From assembly GCA_044326545.1 (NCBI GenBank), contig JBIRBM010000001.1, forward strand, positions 1-64,000: 64,000 bases of DNA, in the 5' to 3' direction. The notes beneath the pieces are model-generated. The model was not told the origin of the DNA, ran no database searches, and worked only from the letters and a program-made list of their open reading frames with translations. This document shows, piece by piece, positions 53,785 through 62,782 of the stretch. The position numbers and the translations under genes are program-made. This DNA comes from JANWJE01 sp044326545. GTDB taxonomy: Bacteria > Chlamydiota > Chlamydiia > Chlamydiales > Parachlamydiaceae. Positions within the stretch are counted from its first letter, which is position 1; the number at the start of each line of letters is the position of its first letter.

Positions 53785-55314
53785 ATGTTGCGGCGGCTAC
53801 TCGACTATCAGCTCTCTTTAACCGAAAAAGGAAAAGTTTTCCATCGTTTTCGCCCTTTAATTGAAGCGGTTGACACATTCCTTTATGAAGCTCCTCTTAA
53901 TACACGAAAAGCTCCTCATATTCGGGATGCTGTCGACATTAAAAGGTGGATGATTATCGTTGTTTTTTCACTCATTCCTTGTGTATTAATGGCGATTTGG
54001 AATACAGGTCTTCAAAGTTTCGTCTATTCCGGCGGCGACTACCAATTAATGAATGAATACTTAGAGGGAGCAACCTCTTTCGAGGCTTATCTTGGGTTTG
54101 CTTTTAAAGACAATCGGTATTTAGACATTATTAAGCTTGGTCTTAAAGCATTTTTACCCGTTGTGATCATCACCTATGCTGTAGGGGGATTGTGTGAATC
54201 TTTATTTGCGATTGTTCGTCAACATGAGATCACGGAGGGCTTTCTTGTTACAGGAATCCTTTATGCTTTAATTCTTCCTTCGACAATCCCTTACTGGATG
54301 GTTGCTGTGGGTGTTGCGACGGGAGTTATTCTTGGTAAAGAGGTTTTTGGTGGAGCTGGGATGAATATCGTCAATCCGGCTCTTGCCTGTCGAGCTTTTC
54401 TTTTTTTCACCTTTCCTGGCAAAATGTCTGGAGATGTTTGGGTTGGAACAAATCCGACAGTTGTTCGTGAGAGTTTGCTAAAAATGAATCTTGAAGCAAA
54501 GACACATTCTCTTGACGGTTATAGTCAGGCAACACAATTAGCCCGCTATAATATTTCCCCTGATATTAAGCGAATTCAAGTTGATGCGATTGCCACAAAT
54601 GATTTGGGCAGTCAAGTGATGACTTATCCTGCAATTGAAAAACATTTCAACCAATGGAATGAAATTGGACATCATGAAGCAACCTTGTCTCAACTTCCAT
54701 CTGATCAATTGCGCGAATTTGTGACCGCTCCGTTGTCAATAGGGGGACTTGGACTATCGCCTGGTAATTATGAAGATGCTTATCATTTTGCCGCCCTTAA
54801 TTATGGATTAGGTCACAACGGAAATTGGAATTTCTTTTTTGGAGATAAGTTGGGCTGCATGGGGGAAACGTCAGTTTTTGCCTGTATGATAGGAGCCTTG
54901 ATTCTAATTTGGACCCGGATTGGTTCTTGGCGGACGATGGCAGGAATGGCGCTTGGTGCTTTTGTGACAGCCTTACTTTTTCAATGGGGCGCTGCGTTTT
55001 TTGGGGAAGATGGAGGCGCTTGGAATCCGGCTGTTTTAAGCTTTCCCGCTTATAAACACCTTCTGCTTGGCGGCTTGGCGTTTGGTCTTGTCTTCATGGC
55101 AACAGATCCCGTTTCTTCTCCTTCAACGCATTTAGGAAGATGGATTTATGGGGTATTAGCCGGGGTTGTCACCCTGATTATTCGAGCGATTAATCCCGCT
55201 TATCCTGAAGGAGTGATGCTCGCGATTTTGATGGCAAACGTTTTTGCTCCCCTTATCGATTATTACGTGATTCATTATCATCGCAAGAGGAGTGTGCGCC
55301 GTGTCCGAGTCTAA
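53785..55314 (+). CDS. nqrB: Na+-translocating NADH:quinone reductase subunit B
   Basis: 509 residues from the ATG giving MLRRLLDYQL, after AAAGG. About ten TM helices. DGYSQATQLA carries the Thr to which FMN is bound covalently (the family's SGAT site). NqrB holds the main Na+ path and ubiquinone site, generating a sodium motive force. A 15-base upstream ATG is possible. NqrA and NqrF are not in the window. Confidence 0.95.
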   Translation: MLRRLLDYQLSLTEKGKVFHRFRPLIEAVDTFLYEAPLNTRKAPHIRDAVDIKRWMIIVVFSLIPCVLMAIWNTGLQSFVYSGGDYQLMNEYLEGATSFEAYLGFAFKDNRYLDIIKLGLKAFLPVVIITYAVGGLCESLFAIVRQHEITEGFLVTGILYALILPSTIPYWMVAVGVATGVILGKEVFGGAGMNIVNPALACRAFLFFTFPGKMSGDVWVGTNPTVVRESLLKMNLEAKTHSLDGYSQATQLARYNISPDIKRIQVDAIATNDLGSQVMTYPAIEKHFNQWNEIGHHEATLSQLPSDQLREFVTAPLSIGGLGLSPGNYEDAYHFAALNYGLGHNGNWNFFFGDKLGCMGETSVFACMIGALILIWTRIGSWRTMAGMALGAFVTALLFQWGAAFFGEDGGAWNPAVLSFPAYKHLLLGGLAFGLVFMATDPVSSPSTHLGRWIYGVLAGVVTLIIRAINPAYPEGVMLAILMANVFAPLIDYYVIHYHRKRSVRRVRV

Positions 55315-56248
55315 TTCTTCCAATCCTCGCTCAAAGAATCTCTACACCCTCCTGTTTATGGTTGTCTTAAGCCTTGTGTGCGCCATTATTTTATCTGTTC
55401 TGGCAAGTGCTTTAAAGCAACCTCAAGAGATGGCAAAAGAACTTGATCGCAGTCAGCAGATGCTGATTGCCGCTCGGATCTTAAATCCTGATGGCTACTT
55501 TCAAGTCCAGGACGAAGATGGCCGATTCATTCCGGCTAAATTCACGCAAAAAGGGGCTTTAGAAGCATCAAATATAAAAATTTTTGCTAGCCAAGACGAG
55601 GTGTTAGAGGTGTATCGAAACAGGATACGGGGGTTTCTTGTTAACGAAAAAGGGGAGTCCACCTCTTTTGAAAAAGCGAAAATTGAAGAAGAGAAGTATG
55701 TTCAAGAGTTTCGTAAAACAGGCTACTATAAAGAAAAGTGGAAGTTGATTTATGAGATTTTTGCCAATTCGTCCTCTCAAGAAAATGGAATAAAAAAAGA
55801 ACGTCCTGTGATTGGGTATGTGATCCCGGTGAATGGAATGGGGTTGTGGGATGCTATCTATGGTTATTTGGCAATAGAACCCAATGGCAATCAAGTGATT
55901 GGGATTTCTTGGTATGATCAGAAGGAAACCCCGGGTCTTGGAGCAAATATTGCAGAGCCTGAATGGCAAAGTCAATTTCCGGGAAAACAAATTTTTCAAC
56001 AATCAGCTGACGGTAAAACGCATGTTGAGACAGCCCCTTTGGGACTGGTTGTTGTAAAAGGAAAAGTCAAGGAGGTTTTGGCCAATTCGCCAAAATCTTT
56101 AAACGCAGTTGATGGAATGGCAGGGGCTACATTAACGGGTAATGGCGTGACAAATGCTTATCGAGAGGTGTTGGCAGCTTATCGACCGTTCCTGATCAAG
56201 ATCCATCAAGAATTTGAAAAAATGGCAGAAACCAAAAGGGGAAAATAA
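55301..56248 (+). CDS. nqrC: Na+-translocating NADH:quinone reductase subunit C
   Basis: 315 residues with a GTG start after AGAGGAG, overlapping nqrB by 14 bases. One N-terminal TM helix (LFMVVLSLVCAIILSVLAS), then a periplasmic domain; the C-terminal GMAGATLTGNGVTNAY holds the Thr that takes the second covalent FMN (consensus SGATLTS; Ser changed to Ala). Transfers electrons between the Fe-S site in NqrD/E and NqrB. Confidence 0.95.
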   Translation: MSESNSSNPRSKNLYTLLFMVVLSLVCAIILSVLASALKQPQEMAKELDRSQQMLIAARILNPDGYFQVQDEDGRFIPAKFTQKGALEASNIKIFASQDEVLEVYRNRIRGFLVNEKGESTSFEKAKIEEEKYVQEFRKTGYYKEKWKLIYEIFANSSSQENGIKKERPVIGYVIPVNGMGLWDAIYGYLAIEPNGNQVIGISWYDQKETPGLGANIAEPEWQSQFPGKQIFQQSADGKTHVETAPLGLVVVKGKVKEVLANSPKSLNAVDGMAGATLTGNGVTNAYREVLAAYRPFLIKIHQEFEKMAETKRGK

Positions 56249-56249
56249 A

Positions 56250-56885
56250 ATGAGCGGAGGCAAGCTTCCCGTTTTCGGTTATTTTACAAATCAAATATGG
56301 TCTGGTAATCAAGTTCTCATCGCCGTATTGGGGATTTGCTCTGCTTTAGGGGTGACAAACCGCTTAAGCGTGGCGATTACGATGGGGTTATCGGTCTCTT
56401 TTGTTACGGCATTTTCTTCGCTTTTTGTATCGTTGTTAAGGAAGATTACCCCTGATAGTGTTCGAATGATCACACAGCTGGCCATTATTTCGGTTTTTGT
56501 GATTATGATAGACCAATTTTTACAAGCCTACTTTTTTAGCATTTCCAAAGTTCTGAGCGTCTTTGTCGGTTTGATTATCACCAATTGCATCGTGATGGGA
56601 AGAACGGAAGGAATGGCAAAAAACGTTGAGCCATTACCCGCTTTTTTAGATGGGTTAGGGGCCGGAATGGGATATGGGATTGTCCTGTTTATTGTGGCGT
56701 TTATTCGGGAGTTATTTGGATTTGGCCAGCTTTTGGGTTATCAGGTGATCCCCCTCTCTTGGTACGCCAGTTCAATCAATCCTGATGGATACGACAATTT
56801 TGTCTTGATGGTGAGCCCTCCTGCCGCTTTTTTTATTATAGGAGGGCTTATTTATGTTTCAAAAAAAATTCAGGGAAGTGCTTAA
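56250..56885 (+). CDS. nqrD: Na+-translocating NADH:quinone reductase subunit D
   Basis: 211 residues, six TM helices, start immediately after the nqrC stop with AAAAGGGGA before it. NCIVMGRTEG holds a cysteine of the buried Fe-S centre shared with NqrE; the other is in the LGICSALGVTNRL region. Normal length for the family. The downstream partner nqrE is 2.9 kb away instead of adjacent. Confidence 0.94.
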   Translation: MSGGKLPVFGYFTNQIWSGNQVLIAVLGICSALGVTNRLSVAITMGLSVSFVTAFSSLFVSLLRKITPDSVRMITQLAIISVFVIMIDQFLQAYFFSISKVLSVFVGLIITNCIVMGRTEGMAKNVEPLPAFLDGLGAGMGYGIVLFIVAFIRELFGFGQLLGYQVIPLSWYASSINPDGYDNFVLMVSPPAAFFIIGGLIYVSKKIQGSA

Positions 56886-57069
56886 CCACTGATTCTGATC
56901 TAAAAAATTAGCGCCAGCTAATCTCTTGCCATAGATTCCAAGTAACTGATCACCCAATGATCGGGAGATTTTGCTAAACCATCTGTCAAAATAGCTTTTG
57001 AGAATACCAGGAGGTGTTTTTTTTAAAAACGACCATAACGTGTCATGAGAAGGAGCGTTTTCTGTTTTT

Positions 57070-57401
57070 GTATCTCCTCTTCTTCGTACAAGAGAAACTT
57101 TTCAACTTCTTAAAGGAGAAGGAATCTCGGTGACTGATGAAGTGTTTGAAAAAGCTCTGATTGAAGTGGATGCCGGACCACATGAAGGTCAAGCTTTCAA
57201 CATGAACATCGCAGCTGATGATGAAACCCTAATTCTCCTCTATCGCAAGGAGAAAATAAAGTATCAGTTGAAAAAAAAGTATTGGAATTTGTAAAGTCTA
57301 AGCTTATGCCTTTGCTTGAGGACAAAAATGCCATCGTTCTGACTCACCAAATATTCTTCAAGCTTCGATTACATGAAAAAATCCTAGCTCTCTATAGATA
57401 A
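57070..57401 (+). pseudogene. Broken histidine phosphatase (phosphoglycerate-mutase-like) remnant
   Basis: One reading frame gives VSPLLRTRETFQLLKG..., the SPLxRTxET block of histidine phosphatases, and then LIEVDAGPHEGQ, matching the E-x-D-x-G-x-x-EG block. The frame ends at 57294. The next frame, overlapping from about 57253, continues with FVKSKLMPLLEDKNAIVLTH, the family's C-terminal histidine strand, and ends at 57401. There is no N-terminal RHGE catalytic block, and the upstream frame has a stop about 30 bases before. So the gene is N-truncated and frameshifted. Lies in the nqrD-nqrE gap. Confidence 0.7.
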
Positions 57402-57436
57402 AATAAAACAAACGCCCGTGAAAAAAAGTAAGAGAC

Positions 57437-58252
57437 ATGTACCTATACGTTTATTTTTTATTGATAGCCATAAATTATCAGATGATGCTAAATGGTGGAA
57501 TCAAAATTTATGAAACTGATGATTTAGCTTTCATTCAAGAGTGTGTTCAAGACCTCTCTTCTAATGATCTTGTTCTCTTTGATATCGATGACACATTGAT
57601 TGTTGCTGTGGATGAAATCTTAAAACCCATTAACGATTGTTTTTTCGATTTGCTAACTAACTATACGGAGAATGATCTAGACCTTTGGCATAAAATCCAT
57701 CTACAGGCACCTCAAACACTTGTAGATAAACGAAGTGTTACTTTGATTGCTCAACTTCAGCGGATGGGAATCACTACGCTGGCATTCACTGCTGCTTATG
57801 GTCAGCTACCAAATGAAGAAGCTCCTTGCGATTGGCGTATTACTGAACTCTCTAATTTTGGATATGACTTCAGTTCAGCACTCCCTCAGGTATCTTTTAT
57901 AGAACTTCCCCTTTTATCATCACAATCGGAACATCTTCCCATGTATAAATCAGGAATTCTTTTTAGTGCCTGCCATCCAAAAGGGATTACTTTACATCAT
58001 TTTTTAGAGAAAATTGGTTGGCTTCCAAATCGGATTGTTTTCATTGATGATGTCTTAAAAAATGTTCTCTCTGTTACAGAAGCGATGAATAATATAGGAG
58101 TTGATTGTATCGGTATCCATTACAAAGCTGCTTACTCTCTTCTTTCGAAAATTGATATAGAACAAGCACGAAACCAAATTCATCATTTTTTAAACTGTAA
58201 TGACTGGATTAGTGATAAGGAGTGGAACAAGAGCCAGACACCTCTGGAATAA
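57437..58252 (+). CDS. DUF2608/HAD-like protein
   Basis: 271 residues. FDIDDTLI near residue 48 is the HAD nucleophile motif DxDxT; LAFTAAYG and, near the C terminus, NRIVFIDDVLKNVLSV (motif III/IV-like DD) complete a HAD fold. The layout matches DUF2608 proteins of Legionella, Coxiella and chlamydiae. Chemistry would be phosphatase-like; substrate unknown. The hydrophobic first 15 residues (LYVYFLLIAINYQ) could be a start misread or a leader; an ATG at 57482 is an alternative. No close ribosome site. Confidence 0.7.
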   Translation: MYLYVYFLLIAINYQMMLNGGIKIYETDDLAFIQECVQDLSSNDLVLFDIDDTLIVAVDEILKPINDCFFDLLTNYTENDLDLWHKIHLQAPQTLVDKRSVTLIAQLQRMGITTLAFTAAYGQLPNEEAPCDWRITELSNFGYDFSSALPQVSFIELPLLSSQSEHLPMYKSGILFSACHPKGITLHHFLEKIGWLPNRIVFIDDVLKNVLSVTEAMNNIGVDCIGIHYKAAYSLLSKIDIEQARNQIHHFLNCNDWISDKEWNKSQTPLE

Positions 58253-58422
58253 TAGCAATCTGTAGCAATAAACGTTAAACTAAACATCAAAAAGACTGCT
58301 GTACAAATCGTGCTTATCTTTATATAGATTTCATGTTTTCCTTTTTTTGTAGGCTAATTGTATTGAACGACAATTAAATTTTCATGTGACCGATTTTAAC
58401 TTATCGACAACTCATCTTATTT

Positions 58423-59448
58423 TCATCTCAATCGAGCAGCTGCATTCTCACAATAATCCAATATTTCTACGTTCCAGGCAGCGCCACAGCTGAAGTCTTC
58501 ATATGAAAACCTAGCTTGATGCATCGCATGACCCACCTTCACAACATCAGCGAAGAAACATTCTGAATTGGGTCCTTCAACAATCACAGCAGGTTCTTCA
58601 TAACAGCAGTCTTTTGGTTGATCGATCGAATAAATATAAGCAGGCGTAAATGTTACTGCAGAACTTTCGATTCCTTGTATGACTTCTTCTACTCTATGAC
58701 GAGTCGTGAGAATTGTGTTTCGAAGGCATTCAACCAATTCGCCCGCTTCTTGGAAAGAGTGAATATCTATCCCGAATTGTTCTAGATCTCCAATTTCAGT
58801 TGAAAGAGTGCAAATCAAGCTTTCCAGAGATTTGTCCTGGGCGGCATCCCACTTGATAATAATATTTTTTCGACGTCCATCAAAATATCCCTCTTCAAGG
58901 CCTAGAAGAGCCCGTGCATGAGGTGCTCCCCACGCTTCTTCTTTGCTAACAGCCTCAAAAAAAAAGCGTTCAGCAGTTGCAACAAGGCGTTCAAGAATTT
59001 GTTTCGACTCTGAAATAGGAGGGACTAGAACATCCACTCGTCTAGGCCATCTACTCATATGAAAGACCCAGCCGCCATCGTCAAGCTCCCAGATGAAACC
59101 AGAGATCTTTACTCTCATTTCAGCTGAAACAGCTTTGATGAGGTTTTTGAGGAGCTCGATTGTTCCACCGTGAACAATCAATTTGCCTCCCCAGGCAGCA
59201 ACGGGGCCCAGCTGACGTACAGCGATTCCGCTACAATCAAAATTGTGAATGGAAAATTCGTGAGTTGTTTCTGCTATTCTCTGGGACTTTTCCAGGATTA
59301 ATTGGATTAATTTTTCCCCTACTGAAAGCTCTGATCCTTTTGTCTCACAATTCGCTGCGTCATTTGACATTGCAGGAACGGTCCAATCGGGGTTTTCATG
59401 GATTTGATATTCTGTAAAATTTTTCGTTAATAAAAAGTCTGTATGCAT
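58423..59448 (-). CDS. Unrecognised protein in the nqrD-nqrE gap
   Basis: 341 residues (MHTDFLLTKNFTEYQIHENP). Soluble, mixed alpha/beta; no signal peptide, TM helix or known motif that I can see. Four cysteines lie near the C terminus (CCYEEP, SECFF, SCGAAW). It runs opposite to the flanking nqr genes, which with its isolation suggests insertion. I give no function. Confidence 0.55.
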   Translation of the reverse strand: MHTDFLLTKNFTEYQIHENPDWTVPAMSNDAANCETKGSELSVGEKLIQLILEKSQRIAETTHEFSIHNFDCSGIAVRQLGPVAAWGGKLIVHGGTIELLKNLIKAVSAEMRVKISGFIWELDDGGWVFHMSRWPRRVDVLVPPISESKQILERLVATAERFFFEAVSKEEAWGAPHARALLGLEEGYFDGRRKNIIIKWDAAQDKSLESLICTLSTEIGDLEQFGIDIHSFQEAGELVECLRNTILTTRHRVEEVIQGIESSAVTFTPAYIYSIDQPKDCCYEEPAVIVEGPNSECFFADVVKVGHAMHQARFSYEDFSCGAAWNVEILDYCENAAARLR

Positions 59449-59576
59449 AAAGATATCCTAACATTAACCTGTCGATTATAGATTAATTGCATTGATTCAT
59501 TTCAACACCTTTAAAATTTAAAAAAAAATCTATTTTTTTTCTATTCCTAATTTTCCAGAATTGACTTCTGGATCTC

Positions 59577-59699
59577 TTGATTTCTTTGGGAGGCGGTGCT
59601 GTATCAAATTTGACGACTAAATATCCTCATGCTGATGAAAAGGTGTGGTTTGGTGAAGGGGGCGAGTGTGAGACAATTAAACGGTTTTTAACCTCATGA
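59577..59699 (+). pseudogene. Short coding remnant upstream of nqrE
   Basis: A 40-residue open stretch without a start codon or ribosome site, reading GGGAVSNLTTKYPHADEKVW then FGEGGECETIKRFLTS and a TGA. It looks like the C-terminal end of a lost gene; no family recognised. The remaining bases 59449-59800 contain only AT-rich spacer. Confidence 0.3.
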
Positions 59700-59800
59700 T
59701 GTTTATTTCAAAAATCTCCATTTTTACAAAAGCTTCTTGACTTTGTGTCATTTTTCGACCAAGATTCCAGACTGTAAGAGGTTTTAGTAGGAGTGATAGT

Positions 59801-60577
59801 ATGTGGATGGGCGATTACGCAGTTTTAAATTTGATTGGTTTGCTGATTCAGGCGATTTTCATTGAAAATTTTTTGCTCGTCAATTTTTTAGGGATGTGTA
59901 CTTATTTGGCTTGTTCAAATAAGCTAAAGACGGCAAATGGGTTAGGAGTTGCCGTTGTGTTTGTCTTAACGATATCGGGAATTCTTAATTGGTTTGTCCA
60001 TCGTTTTTTGACAGGGCCCGGTGCTTTATCTTGGCTTGGATTCCTTGGTTTGGATGCGGCAAACATTAATTTAGGATTTTTAGAATTTCTCCTTTTTATT
60101 TCTGTCATAGCCGGTTTTACTCAAATTTTAGAAATTTTGATTGAAAAATTTTCTCCCGCCCTCTACATGTCATTGGGACTTTATCTTCCTTTAATTGCAG
60201 TCAATTGTGCCATTTTAGGAGCCTGTCTTTTTGCTGTCACTCGTGATTATCCCTTTTTTCCAAATTTAATCTATGTCATAGGGTCTGCTCTGGGGTGGTG
60301 GTTAGCAATTGCCTTGATTGCGGCAATTCGGGAGAGATTGGCAACGGCAGATGTTGTTCCCGGACTTAAGGGAATGGGGATTACATTTATCATGTCAGGT
60401 CTTATGTCAATGGCTTTTATGGGATTTACCGGGATAAAACTTTCACAACCTTCTTCAGAGGCGGCGATACAAAAGGTTGTTCTCCAACAGCAAAATCCAA
60501 TGAATGGGCATCCTCCATTTGAGGCGGCAAGTGTTCCTGATGCCTCTTCTCACGCAGTGATGAATCAAGCGCTTTAA
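59801..60577 (+). CDS. nqrE: Na+-translocating NADH:quinone reductase subunit E
   Basis: 258 residues, six TM helices, start after TAGGAG (MWMGDYAVLN). VNFLGMCTYLACSNKL and LIAVNCAILGACLF hold the Fe-S cysteines paired with NqrD. The hydrophobic core ends near 215; a polar tail of about 40 residues follows (QQQNPMNGHPPF...). Separated from nqrD by an unrelated insertion. The stop TAA abuts a family B-like palindrome. Confidence 0.93.
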   Translation: MWMGDYAVLNLIGLLIQAIFIENFLLVNFLGMCTYLACSNKLKTANGLGVAVVFVLTISGILNWFVHRFLTGPGALSWLGFLGLDAANINLGFLEFLLFISVIAGFTQILEILIEKFSPALYMSLGLYLPLIAVNCAILGACLFAVTRDYPFFPNLIYVIGSALGWWLAIALIAAIRERLATADVVPGLKGMGITFIMSGLMSMAFMGFTGIKLSQPSSEAAIQKVVLQQQNPMNGHPPFEAASVPDASSHAVMNQAL

Positions 60578-60606
60578 GAACCTGTTGAATTGCATCATCA
60601 GGTTCT
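60577..60606. terminator. AGAACCT palindrome at the nqrE stop (family B fragment)
   Basis: AGAACCTGTTGAATTGCATC then ATCAGGTTCT: AGAACCTG/CAGGTTCT-type arms around a short loop (imperfect at GTTGA). Begins at the last base of the stop codon. Likely transcript end. Confidence 0.5.
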
Positions 60607-60608
60607 GA

Positions 60609-60680
60609 TTCTCATCTTCCTTGATTTCATCAATGATGTCGCCAGCCTAAATCGCAATCCCGGTGCGTAAGATGAGTGTC
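60609..60680. repeat. Family A repeat, partial, after nqrE
   Basis: TTCTCATCTTCC at the left and GGTGCGTAAGATGAGTG at the right, with CCAGCCTAAATCGCAATCCC inside, the family A right half. The left half has diverged (GATTTCATCAATGATGTC). Confidence 0.6.
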
Positions 60681-60730
60681 TAAGTAATTGTGTATTAATC
60701 ATATTTATGCTACAATCAGTTTTAAAGAAG

Positions 60731-60880
60731 CTAGTGCTTTATCGAGCTTAAATGTTGGGATTGGATTGCGTCAAAGCCGCTGGGGTTGAGATCTCTCAAG
60801 TGGCATTGTATTGATTATTCCTCAACAGAGGGAGCCTTGACACAGTCCAATTCCCACATTTAAGCTCAATAGAGCACTAG
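60731..60880. repeat. Family D inverted repeat
   Basis: 150 bases ending in CTAGTGCTTTATCGAGCTTA and its inverted partner TAAGCTCAATAGAGCACTAG. Arms of about 44 bases pair with a handful of mismatches (GGGATTGGATTGCGTCAAAG against CTTGACACAGTCCAATTCCC). The centre is unrelated. Only this copy was seen in the window. 60578-60908 contains no gene. Confidence 0.7.
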
Positions 60881-60908
60881 AAGTTTCATTGATGATAGGA
60901 GGTACTTT

Positions 60909-61175
60909 ATGGAAATAGGCAGTGTGTCAGGTGTGAATCCTGTTGACAATCAAAATAATGTGAAGACAGCGCCTCAAGAAAACTCGAGCAGCGGTGTGAA
61001 TGGGGCCTCTTCTTACTCGTCAACTGAAACGATCGGAACTTTGGATAGTCTTAAACGTCTAGATCCTCAGGGATATGATGCCATGTTGAAGTCTATAGCA
61101 AATGATATTAACGAGGAGAGCAAAAAAAGTAATGATAGATTGAAGGAAATTCGTAAAGAATATGAGCGACAATAG
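60909..61175 (+). CDS. Small hydrophilic protein, unrecognised
   Basis: 88 residues with a strong TAGGAGG before the ATG. N-terminal half Asn/Ser/Thr/Gly-rich and probably disordered (SGVNPVDNQNNVKTAPQENS), C-terminal half a charged helix (SIANDINEESKKSNDRLKEI). No cysteine, no leader. The style recalls small T3SS substrates and the N termini of other secreted proteins in this window; otherwise unknown. Confidence 0.6.
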   Translation: MEIGSVSGVNPVDNQNNVKTAPQENSSSGVNGASSYSSTETIGTLDSLKRLDPQGYDAMLKSIANDINEESKKSNDRLKEIRKEYERQ

Positions 61176-61228
61176 ACGCATTCTGTTTCAATTGTAAAAT
61201 GTTGACCTTTCCTTCACTTTTTAGAGGC

Positions 61229-61262
61229 CTTATTACGCACCAAGAGCGCGATTTCGGCTCAA
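61229..61262. repeat. Family A repeat, solo left half
   Basis: CTTATTACGCACCAAGAGCG then CGATTTCGGCTC matches the inner-left part of family A; no right arm follows. Confidence 0.45.
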
Positions 61263-61330
61263 GCAAAGAAGCACACCCTCTGGGCAGTGAAAGATTGCAA
61301 AAAATTCTCGGTCATGTTAAGAATTGATCC

Positions 61331-61642
61331 ATGTTTGACACCCAGCTTTTTTTAGGATTTCTTTTGTTCGATACGTATTTGGTAAAATTAAGATCTCTTT
61401 CCGATTCTGAGAGGGCTTTGTTTATCCAACATGAAGATCCTGCTTATTTACAACTTGTTGTAAATCAAGGTGTTGAATATCTAGGTAAATATTTAGGACA
61501 ATCAGTAGATATGGCGACGGTTGATCTATCATCCTCTCATATTTACAGTGTATTAAGGAAGTTGGTTCCTGATTTTCCTTATAAAGATCACCCTCTTGTT
61601 CTTTTTGCTTTGCCTATCCACTCATCATGCCAGCTTGGCTAA
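61331..61642 (+). CDS. Hypothetical small protein
   Basis: 103 residues (MFDTQLFLGFLLFDTYLVKL). Amphipathic helices and a patterned hydrophobic core (LQLVVNQGVEYLGKYLGQSV, LVLFALP) look protein-like, but the ribosome site is weak. Just upstream of a decayed family A half and rluD. Could be an outer part of the rluD transcript. No family recognised. Confidence 0.45.
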   Translation: MFDTQLFLGFLLFDTYLVKLRSLSDSERALFIQHEDPAYLQLVVNQGVEYLGKYLGQSVDMATVDLSSSHIYSVLRKLVPDFPYKDHPLVLFALPIHSSCQLG

Positions 61643-61680
61643 TTGCCTGTTTGGTTAGAGAGTGTCTATATTTCAAGCTT

Positions 61681-61736
61681 GCAACCGCGAGAGCTTTCAC
61701 TTCAGCCCAAATCGCACTCTTTGGTGCCTAAGGTCA
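61681..61736. repeat. Family A repeat, right half upstream of rluD
   Basis: GCAACCGCGAGAGCTTTCAC, TTCAGCCCAAATCGCACTCT and TTGGTGCCTAAGGT resemble the right half of the long copy at 63089 base for base with a few changes. It explains why a longer open frame upstream of rluD exists. Confidence 0.6.
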
Positions 61737-61831
61737 TTTATAAACGATGTGCGCTAGCAGCTATCAGTTCATACATCCTCTTAATGATCGATAGAACAAA
61801 TGTTATAGAGGGGATAAATAAAAAAGGTAAA

Positions 61832-62782
61832 ATGGAAGAGACAGATCTTTTGATTGTGACGGAAGAAGAAGTTGGAGAGCGTCTAGATAAAATATTGGCG
61901 AGGCGTTTTCAGGAGCTTTACTCACGCACTTACTTTCAGTATCTCATTGATGAACAGCTTGTGCTTCTGAATGGATCTCCTGTAAAAAAAAGAATCAAGC
62001 CCAATGAAGGGGATGAAATCGAAGTCCAATTTGCTGCTACCCCAGAGATTCAATTAATCCCAGAATCGATCCCTTTTTCCATTTTGTATGAAGATGATCA
62101 TTTATTGGCTATCAATAAGCCAGCCGGGCTCGTTGTTCATCCGGCGCCGGGAAATTGGTCGGGGACATTTGTGAATGGGTTACTTCATTATTGCGCCCAA
62201 TTGAGCGTTCAAGAAGGCTCTCTTCGGCCAGGGATTGTTCATCGCCTTGATAAAGAGACTTCAGGTGTTCTTGTCGCTGCCAAAACACTTGAGATGCAGC
62301 AAAAACTGACTTTGCTTTTTGCTTCTAGAGAGGTTTATAAAGAATATTGGGCGATCTGTATTGGAAAGCCTCCAGACGGGGAAATTTCTGCTCCAATTGG
62401 GCGGCATCCTATTCATCGCAAGCAAATGGCTGTTGTTCCGGGAGGGAAGCAAGCCATTAGCTTTGTTAAAACCGTTGCATGGAATGATAAATTAAGTTTT
62501 ATCAACGTTGTGATTGCAACAGGAAGGACGCATCAAATTCGCGTTCATCTCAAATATAAGGGAACTCCTGTCCTAGGCGATCCGATTTACGGAAATTCCT
62601 CTTTGAATGAGTATTATGGCGTGCAGCGCCAAATGCTTCATGCTGCTAAAATGACGTTTTGCCATCCTTTAACAGGTCAAGAATTAGAGTTGACGGCTCC
62701 GCCTCCTGGCGACATGCTTCGGTATATGGGTAAAGTACTCCCAAGCCCTTTAAGAGCTTGTTCAAAATCTTTGGTCCGATGA
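61832..62782 (+). CDS. rluD: 23S rRNA pseudouridine synthase RluD
   Basis: 316 residues from the ATG after AAGG (MEETDLLIVTEEEVGERLDK). N-terminal S4 domain (LDKILARRFQELYSRTYFQY), then the RluA-family core with HRLDKETSGVLVAAKT (catalytic Asp) and TGRTHQIRVHL. Makes pseudouridines in 23S helix 69. A longer in-frame reading runs back through a family A repeat and lacks a ribosome site. The last nine residues (RACSKSLVR) and the TGA are encoded by a family B end, so the normal C terminus was replaced. Confidence 0.92.
   Translation: MEETDLLIVTEEEVGERLDKILARRFQELYSRTYFQYLIDEQLVLLNGSPVKKRIKPNEGDEIEVQFAATPEIQLIPESIPFSILYEDDHLLAINKPAGLVVHPAPGNWSGTFVNGLLHYCAQLSVQEGSLRPGIVHRLDKETSGVLVAAKTLEMQQKLTLLFASREVYKEYWAICIGKPPDGEISAPIGRHPIHRKQMAVVPGGKQAISFVKTVAWNDKLSFINVVIATGRTHQIRVHLKYKGTPVLGDPIYGNSSLNEYYGVQRQMLHAAKMTFCHPLTGQELELTAPPPGDMLRYMGKVLPSPLRACSKSLVR

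Noticed and set aside
61643..61831. A 63-residue N-terminal extension of RluD
   Set aside because: It starts at TTG without a ribosome site and reads through a family A repeat half. The ATG at 61832 has AAGG and gives the normal S4-domain start.
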